DNA of 48,587 bases. Origin: CAYPIE01 sp964410665. Lineage in GTDB: Bacteria; Planctomycetota; Planctomycetia; Gemmatales; Gemmataceae. The DNA is taken from positions 1-48,587 of the forward strand of contig CAYPIE010000045.1 in the NCBI GenBank assembly GCA_964410665.1. Direction: 5' to 3'. The notes under the pieces are model-generated. The model was not told where the DNA came from. It made no database searches and saw only the letters and a list, made by a program, of their open reading frames with translations. This document shows positions 43,632-48,587 of this stretch, in pieces. The first letter of the stretch is position 1; the number at the start of each line of letters is the position of its first letter. The position numbers and the translations under genes are program-made.

Positions 43632-44962
43632 GTACCACCAACGAATTCACGGACCCGCTGAACGGCCAGCCACCTCGGCCGGATTACCTGCCGGATAGCC
43701 CGGATATGCCCGACCGCCTGGGCGATCGCTGGTTTACCCGGCTGTGGGCCATGACCGCCACCCTGGCGGTGCTCCTCGGCGTGGGCTTTATCGTCGGAGG
43801 TGCCGAGGGACGCGTCCAGTTCTTCTACTCGTACCTTGTCGGTTACATGTTCGCCTTGGACATCGCTCTCGGGGCGTTGTTCTGGGTGCAAATGCACCAC
43901 GTGGCTGCGGCTACATGGTCGGTAGGCCTGCGACGGATCTACGAGAACATGACTCGGGCGATTCCCGTGCTGTTGTTCCTGTTTTTGCCGATTGCGGTGG
44001 GGCTGCTGAGTGATTCGCTTTACCATTGGTCGGATGCCGCGGCAAATGCTGATGACCCGCTGTGGCAAGCCAAACGACCTTACTTAAACGCACCCTTTTT
44101 CCTGATCCGCATCGGTGTGTATTTTGCCGTCTGGATCGCTCTGGCCGCCATCCAGCGGAATGGCTCGCTGCGACAAGATGACAATGGCGATCCTTTGATC
44201 TCCCAACGGCTGCGTGGCTGGGCCTTTCCTGGGACGCTACTGCTGGCCCTGACCAGTACCTTTGCCGCGTTTGACCTGATGATGAGCTTGAACTATCACT
44301 GGTTTTCGACCATCTTCGGCGTCTATTTCTGGGTCGGTGGGATCCGGGGTTCGCTGTCCTTTGCTGTCCTAGTGGTGTTGATCCTGTGGTGGCTAGGTTT
44401 TCTGCGAAACTCGATCACCCGAGAGCACCTCCATGATGCGGCCAAGTTGATGTTTGGCTTTACGGTCTTCTGGGCCTACATCGCCTTCTCGCAGTATTTC
44501 CTGATCTGGTACGGTAATATTCCCGAGGAAACCCAGTGGTATGTTCGCCGCCGGGTCGGTGACTGGTACACCCTGTCGGTCCTGCTGCCGATCATCTACT
44601 TTGTGATCCCCTTCTTCCTGTTGTTACCTCAAGGGTTTAAGCGGACTCCGTGGCTGGTCGGGTGTGCGGCGGGGTGGATCCTGGCCTGTCATTTCATTGA
44701 CCTGTACTGGCAGATCATGCCCGAACGCCACCCCGCGAGTTTTGAGGAGTTAACCGCCCTGCGTCAGCCAGGTGCCATGGATAGTCCTGAGTACCAGGCC
44801 TACGATTTAAGCCTCCACTGGATGACCGTGGTGTCGGCGTTGATGATGCTTGGGGTCTTGGCCTCCACGACCTTGTACGGCCTGTGGAAGTATCCGATGC
44901 TACCAATTCGGGACCCGCGTATTCGGGAATCCTTGGCCTTTGAGAATGACACCCAGGTGTGA
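43628..44962 (+). CDS. actF: ACIII membrane subunit ActF
   Basis: This 444-residue protein with about ten hydrophobic segments is the second NrfD-like membrane subunit of ACIII, a divergent paralogue of ActC. Family features include YLVGYMFALDIALGALFWVQMHHV, AFDLMMSLNYHWFSTIFGVYFW and YFLIWYGNIPEETQWY. It stabilises the complex in the membrane; a role in proton transfer has been proposed for this family. Start overlaps actE (ATGA); stop overlaps a GTG of the next gene. Confidence 0.94.
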   Translation: MSTTNEFTDPLNGQPPRPDYLPDSPDMPDRLGDRWFTRLWAMTATLAVLLGVGFIVGGAEGRVQFFYSYLVGYMFALDIALGALFWVQMHHVAAATWSVGLRRIYENMTRAIPVLLFLFLPIAVGLLSDSLYHWSDAAANADDPLWQAKRPYLNAPFFLIRIGVYFAVWIALAAIQRNGSLRQDDNGDPLISQRLRGWAFPGTLLLALTSTFAAFDLMMSLNYHWFSTIFGVYFWVGGIRGSLSFAVLVVLILWWLGFLRNSITREHLHDAAKLMFGFTVFWAYIAFSQYFLIWYGNIPEETQWYVRRRVGDWYTLSVLLPIIYFVIPFFLLLPQGFKRTPWLVGCAAGWILACHFIDLYWQIMPERHPASFEELTALRQPGAMDSPEYQAYDLSLHWMTVVSALMMLGVLASTTLYGLWKYPMLPIRDPRIRESLAFENDTQV

Positions 44963-44964
44963 AC

Positions 44965-45333
44965 ATGAGCATCCCCGAATTACCCTCGCCGGAACCGGTG
45001 CTCGACCCGCAACCGCGGCAGATCCCTTATCTGAGCATGCTGCTGACGGTCCTGCTGTTACTCCTGTTTGCCGTGTTCTTTCTGACAGCGGAAGGCTGGT
45101 TGGGTACCAGCTCCGATGATGCCGCGCTCAAGGAGGGCGAGCAGAAGCTCCGGGAGCTTCAGAATCAGGATGCCCAGGAGCTGACTACCTACGGCAAGAC
45201 GAACCAAGCGGGCCGCTATCGGATTCCGATCGATCGGGCCATCGAACGGATGGTCGAGGACGCCCGATCGAAGGGGCATCTCAGCTACCCCTTGCCTCAA
45301 GCGAAGGAGCCCCCTTCGCAACCCCAGGAGTGA
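44965..45333 (+). CDS. Small membrane protein between actF and the oxidase genes
   Basis: This 122-residue protein has one membrane helix (about 26-44, LTVLLLLLFAVFFLTA). A charged periplasmic part follows, ending in the motif RYRIPIDRAIERMVEDARSK and a Pro/Gln-rich tail. The RIPIDRA-type motif is familiar from small unnamed proteins in ACIII and caa3 oxidase clusters (from memory). It could be an accessory subunit or assembly factor. It may instead start at the GTG at 44959, which overlaps the actF stop. Confidence 0.7.
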   Translation: MSIPELPSPEPVLDPQPRQIPYLSMLLTVLLLLLFAVFFLTAEGWLGTSSDDAALKEGEQKLRELQNQDAQELTTYGKTNQAGRYRIPIDRAIERMVEDARSKGHLSYPLPQAKEPPSQPQE

Positions 45334-45337
45334 ACGT

Positions 45338-45595
45338 ATGAACCTCTGGGATTTTCTCGCTTACGCCCTGCTGTTCGCGGCCGTGCTGCTGTTTAGTGGC
45401 GGGGCCGTGTGGGCCCTAGCCTGGGCCTTTCGCAACGGTCAGTTCGATAATTTTCAACGTGGTGCTCGCTCGATCTTTGACCCCGATGAGCCCATCGGTG
45501 AACCGACCGATTACTTCCCTGGACAGACTCCGCGACGTCCACATCGTCCTCCAACCAAGGCGGAACCCTCGAAAAACGGACATCAACATGGCTGA
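45338..45595 (+). CDS. CcoS-like small membrane protein
   Basis: This 85-residue protein has one N-terminal helix (about 7-30) followed by WAFRNGQFDNFQRGARSIFDPDEPIGE. It resembles the CcoS maturation protein of cbb3 oxidases, which has the pattern W-x-x-(R/K)-x-GQFDD then an acidic segment. CcoS is needed for cofactor insertion into CcoN. Here the gene sits immediately upstream of ccoN and overlaps it by 8 bp, and it carries an extra basic Pro-rich tail. Assignment rests on short motifs and context. Confidence 0.6.
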   Translation: MNLWDFLAYALLFAAVLLFSGGAVWALAWAFRNGQFDNFQRGARSIFDPDEPIGEPTDYFPGQTPRRPHRPPTKAEPSKNGHQHG

Positions 45596-47078
45596 GAACG
45601 GTCAAAACGGTAACCAGGGCAACGGCGACGAACGACGCTCCTATGCCCTTGAACGCGCTGTGCTGGATGACTCGACCCGGCTGCCGGTGCTCGTTTGGTT
45701 TGGCAGCTCGGTGTTCTGGCTGTTGCTCGGGTCTGTCCTGGGGTTGCTGGCCGCGCTCAAAATGCACCACCCGTGGCTGCTGGCCGACTGGTCCTGGCTG
45801 ACTTTCGGCCGGGTTCGCCCAGCCCACCTGAACTTGGTGGCCTATGGCTGGGCGTCGATGGCCGGTGTCGGCACCTCGCTGTGGCTGATGACCCGACTGT
45901 GCCGGGTCGCACTGGTTTACCCTCGGCTACTGGTGGTCTCAGCAATGATCTGGAACGTGGGCACCGGCATCGGCTTCGTCGGCATCCTGTCCGGTGGCAG
46001 TACCAGCGTCGAGTGGTTGGAGTTTCCCCCGTTCGCCCCCCCGTTCTTGGTCGTGTCCTTGGCCATCGTGTCCGCCTGTGGCATCGCCACCTTCCGGGTC
46101 CGCCGCGAGCCGCACGTGTATGTCACCCAGTGGTACATCTTTGCCGCGCTGTTCTGGCTACCTTGGCTGTATACGACAGCCCAGTTAATGATCTTTCTGA
46201 TCCCCACGGCCGGGGTGGTGCAGGCGACCACTAACTGGTGGTTTGCCCACAACGTGCTGGGCCTGTGGTTGACGCCGATCGGCCTGGGCACGGCCTACTA
46301 TATTATCCCGAAGGTGATTGGTCGGCCGATTTATAGCTACTACCTGAGCATCCTGGGCTTCTGGTCGCTGGCCCTGTTCTATAGCTGGGCGGGCATGCAC
46401 CACCTGATCGGTGGGCCGGTCCCGGCCTGGTTGGTCACGGCCTCGACGGTGGGTAGCGTGATGATGTTTATCCCGGTGATTGCCGTCGCCGTGAACCACC
46501 ACCTGACCATGCTGGGCCACTTCCGGCACCTGCGGTATAGCCCGTCGCTGCGCTTCGTCGTCTTCGGAGCAGTGGCCTACACCTTTGTCAGCTTCCAGGG
46601 GTCGATCGAAGCTCTGCGTGACTTCAACCAGGTGGTGCACTTTACCCACTACACCGTCGGCCACGCCCATGTGGGGGCGTACGCCTTCTTCTCGATGGTG
46701 ATGTTCGGGGCGATGTACTACATCGTGCCCCGGCTGACTGGATGGGAGTGGGGCTCGGCCTGGGCTATCCGCCTGCACTTTTGGACCAACGCGGTCGGCA
46801 TCATGATCTATGCGGTCAGCCTGACGATCGGTGGCTGGTTCCAGGGGCTGGCCAACGATGATCCGTCGATGCCGTTTATCCGCATTGTCCAGGGGACGGT
46901 ACCGTACCTGGTGTCCCGCTCGCTCGGGGGTACCTTGATGACCATGGGCCACCTGATTTTTGCGGGCCTCTTCGTCATGAACCTGCTCCGGGTGGGGCAA
47001 CGCCGCGGCGAACCAACTTACTTCCGGGAACGGCAGGAGACCTCCGCCATCACCGCTCCCGTGGGCGTGACCAACTAA
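45588..47078 (+). CDS. ccoN: cbb3-type cytochrome c oxidase subunit I
   Basis: This is the catalytic subunit of a C-family haem-copper oxidase (496 residues, about twelve helices). Aligning by eye with P. stutzeri CcoN, H80 and H361 bind the low-spin haem b and H359 the active-site haem b3. CuB is bound by H221, H271 and H272, and Y265 is the residue cross-linked to the CuB histidine. These spacings (44, 50 and 138 residues from H221) match the family exactly. The frame opens at 45459; the ATG at 45588 is preferred because it gives the normal N-terminus. It reduces O2 to water at the cytoplasmic membrane. Confidence 0.95.
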   Translation: MAENGQNGNQGNGDERRSYALERAVLDDSTRLPVLVWFGSSVFWLLLGSVLGLLAALKMHHPWLLADWSWLTFGRVRPAHLNLVAYGWASMAGVGTSLWLMTRLCRVALVYPRLLVVSAMIWNVGTGIGFVGILSGGSTSVEWLEFPPFAPPFLVVSLAIVSACGIATFRVRREPHVYVTQWYIFAALFWLPWLYTTAQLMIFLIPTAGVVQATTNWWFAHNVLGLWLTPIGLGTAYYIIPKVIGRPIYSYYLSILGFWSLALFYSWAGMHHLIGGPVPAWLVTASTVGSVMMFIPVIAVAVNHHLTMLGHFRHLRYSPSLRFVVFGAVAYTFVSFQGSIEALRDFNQVVHFTHYTVGHAHVGAYAFFSMVMFGAMYYIVPRLTGWEWGSAWAIRLHFWTNAVGIMIYAVSLTIGGWFQGLANDDPSMPFIRIVQGTVPYLVSRSLGGTLMTMGHLIFAGLFVMNLLRVGQRRGEPTYFRERQETSAITAPVGVTN

Positions 47079-47099
47079 CTCACCCGGAAAGGAGACACC

Positions 47100-47714
47100 A
47101 TGGACCGTAGTATGATGTTGTTCCTGGGGTGTGTGCTGACCTTTGGCTCGGCCTGGTTGGGTCTAGTCTTGGCTCCCTATGTCCAACTCGATCGCGAACA
47201 ACCGTTGACCAACGATCTGACCAATACCACCTATCCCCAGCCGGCTACCGGGATCGTGGCCGATGGCCGCGACATCTATCGGGCCAACGGCTGTATGTAC
47301 TGCCATTCGCAACAGGTCCGGCCGCAAGAGTTTGGCAACGACATCGAACGCGGTTGGGGCAGCCGCCGCTCGGTGTCGCGGGACTATATCTACAACCGGC
47401 CAATCATGATCGGCACGATGCGCACCGGGCCGGACTTGGCCAATATTGCCGTGCGACAACCCTCGGCCGACTGGCATCACAAGCATTTGTACAATCCGCA
47501 GATGATGGTTCCTGGTTCGATCATGGCACCGTTTGCCTTCCTGTATGACACCCGTAAGATTGTCGGTGAGCCTTCCGAAGATGCGCTGCAACTCACCGGC
47601 AGCTATGCCCCGCCGGACGGCTATGAAGTCGTTCCCACCTATGAGGCCGATGCCCTGGTGGCGTATCTCCTCTCGCTCGATCAGAGCTATGACCTCCCGG
47701 AGGCCCGCGAATGA
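47100..47714 (+). CDS. ccoO: cbb3-type oxidase monohaem subunit II
   Basis: This 204-residue protein has an N-terminal helix (about 5-26) and one haem c site CMYCH at 65-69 (NGCMYCHSQQVRPQ), the hallmark of CcoO. The typical segments RTGPDLANI and HHKHLYNPQMMVPGSIMAPF, which holds the axial methionine, are also present. It carries electrons to CcoN. AAGGAG is just upstream of the ATG; the stop overlaps the next start (ATGA). Confidence 0.95.
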   Translation: MDRSMMLFLGCVLTFGSAWLGLVLAPYVQLDREQPLTNDLTNTTYPQPATGIVADGRDIYRANGCMYCHSQQVRPQEFGNDIERGWGSRRSVSRDYIYNRPIMIGTMRTGPDLANIAVRQPSADWHHKHLYNPQMMVPGSIMAPFAFLYDTRKIVGEPSEDALQLTGSYAPPDGYEVVPTYEADALVAYLLSLDQSYDLPEARE

Positions 47715-48463
47715 GCACTGACACCGCTCGCGATCCGCAGCCACGCTCGATGCAGCCGGTCGAGGAAGTCACCGAGCCGTATGATGTCACCCAGCTGCAC
47801 GCTCAGATCATGCGCGAGAAGGAGGAACCGCGCGATGGCTTTGAACCGGTGCCGATCTGGATGACCGCCCTGTTCGGGGCATTGCTCTTCTGGGGCGGCT
47901 ACTACATGTCCAGTTATAGTGGCTACTTTTCTGCCACGGTCCAGGACGGTGTCGACCTCGCTTCGGCTCGTCCCCGCCTTAAGGAGGAGCGGATCCCCGA
48001 CACCCCCGAGGGGCTCTACGCGATGGGGCAAAAACTCTATCGCAACTGCCAGGTCTGCCATCAACCCGACGGCAATGGCAACCAGCAGTATCCCCCGTTG
48101 GCCGGCTCGGACTGGGTGGTTGGGGATGAGGCGTCCCAGGCGCGTCTCAGCCGCATTCTGCTCTATGGCATCAATGGTCCGCTCGAAGTCAACCAGACCA
48201 CTTACAACGGCCAGATGCCCGCCTGGGGCGGCCAGCTTAAGGATTACCAGATCGCGGCGGTGTTGACCTACATCCGCCAGGAGTGGGGCAACCAGGGCTC
48301 CGCCGTTTTCCCGGAAACGGTCAGTGCCGCTCGCCAGACTGTGGGCAACCGTGGCCCGTTATCGCAAGCAGAGCTCAAGGCCATCCCTGTCGACCAAGTG
48401 GACCCCGGCGCTGCCGAACCGATGCAGCGCCCGGGGAACGAAAACGCTCCCAAGGAAGGGTAA
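47711..48463 (+). CDS. Membrane-anchored monohaem cytochrome c in the CcoP position
   Basis: This 250-residue protein has a CcoP-like N-terminus: a cytoplasmic segment, a helix at about 49-66, then GYYMSSYSGYFSATV. It has only one cytochrome c domain, with CQVCH at 113-117 and MPAWGG holding the probable axial methionine. Canonical CcoP is dihaem, so this is a one-haem counterpart. It probably delivers electrons from ACIII to CcoNO. The C-terminal ~60 residues are Pro/Gln/Ala-rich and without haem. Last gene of the operon; the right repeat array starts 15 bp after the stop. Confidence 0.85.
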   Translation: MSTDTARDPQPRSMQPVEEVTEPYDVTQLHAQIMREKEEPRDGFEPVPIWMTALFGALLFWGGYYMSSYSGYFSATVQDGVDLASARPRLKEERIPDTPEGLYAMGQKLYRNCQVCHQPDGNGNQQYPPLAGSDWVVGDEASQARLSRILLYGINGPLEVNQTTYNGQMPAWGGQLKDYQIAAVLTYIRQEWGNQGSAVFPETVSAARQTVGNRGPLSQAELKAIPVDQVDPGAAEPMQRPGNENAPKEG

Positions 48464-48477
48464 AACATCCCCGAAAT

Positions 48478-48587
48478 GGGCGATTGCGGTGCGAACAGGC
48501 AGAGGCGGTTGCGGTGCGGAAGAGGCAGAGGCGTTTGCGCTGCGGAAGCGGCAGAGGCGATTGCGGTGCGAACAGGCAGAGGCGTTT
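48478..48587 (+). repeat. G-rich tandem repeat array (right), cut by the window end
   Basis: Complete 21-nt cores lie at 48498-48518, 48524-48544 and 48550-48570. A partial unit is at 48478-48493, and a unit cut by the window edge at 48575-48587. The period is 25-26 bp. The core is that of 73-172: GGCAGAGGCG, one variable base, T, then TGCGGTGCG or TGCGCTGCG. It is on the plus strand here, so it has the same sense relative to the upstream operon as the left array has to its own. Confidence 0.92.

Overview
The window looks like a chromosomal segment of a GC-rich, Gram-negative-type bacterium, most likely a planctomycete or a close PVC-superphylum relative. That is an inference from gene content: two secreted DUF1080 (3-keto-disaccharide hydrolase type) proteins, a secreted formylglycine sulfatase, a MoxR/DUF58/vWA/coiled-coil operon, RsbU-like phosphatases with extracellular Cache sensors, a FadL-type outer membrane protein, and an Alternative Complex III operon. 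No rRNA, tRNA, insertion sequence, phage gene or CRISPR array was recognised. Most starts have a clear GGAG-type ribosome binding site, which was used to correct several over-extended reading frames.

Layout. 1-3425 (minus strand): a three-gene nucleotide-sugar operon (4,6-dehydratase-like SDR, C-methyltransferase, SDR reductase/epimerase), flanked downstream by a G-rich tandem repeat array. 3633-5036 (minus): class II fumarase, followed by two strong hairpins. 5252-9409: a DUF1080 protein (+), RlmN and RibBA (-), and a UbiA-type prenyltransferase (+). 9522-20756 (+): moxR, DUF58, BatA-like vWA, vWA/amidotransferase-like, a DUF4175-like membrane protein and a large Gln/Ala-rich coiled-coil protein, apparently one operon. 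20902-22401 (+): sulfatase. 22414-26515 (-): two tandem paralogous Cache-HAMP-PP2C phosphatases whose last ~560 bp are almost identical in DNA. 26630-29129 (-): FadL-like porin, DUF3817 membrane protein, second DUF1080 protein. 29438-33142 (+): a giant secreted beta-propeller with two embedded PDZ domains. 33192-36674 (-): an FtsX-type permease without a neighbouring ATPase.

The right quarter (36886-48463, +) is a tightly packed respiratory operon: actA, actB, a fused actC-actD, actE, actF, two small membrane protein genes (one CcoS-like), ccoN, ccoO and a monohaem cytochrome c in the place of CcoP. ACIII would oxidise quinol and the cbb3-type oxidase would reduce oxygen, so the operon encodes a complete quinol-to-oxygen branch. 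A perfect CRP-type palindrome (TGTGA-N6-TCACA) lies 64 bp before the actA start.

The most interesting observations are the ACIII-cbb3 operon with its actC-actD fusion and small unknown subunit, the CRP-type operator, the gene-conversion tract in the tandem phosphatases, and the same 21-nt G-rich repeat placed in the same sense just downstream of the terminal genes of the two outermost transcription units, at opposite ends of the window.
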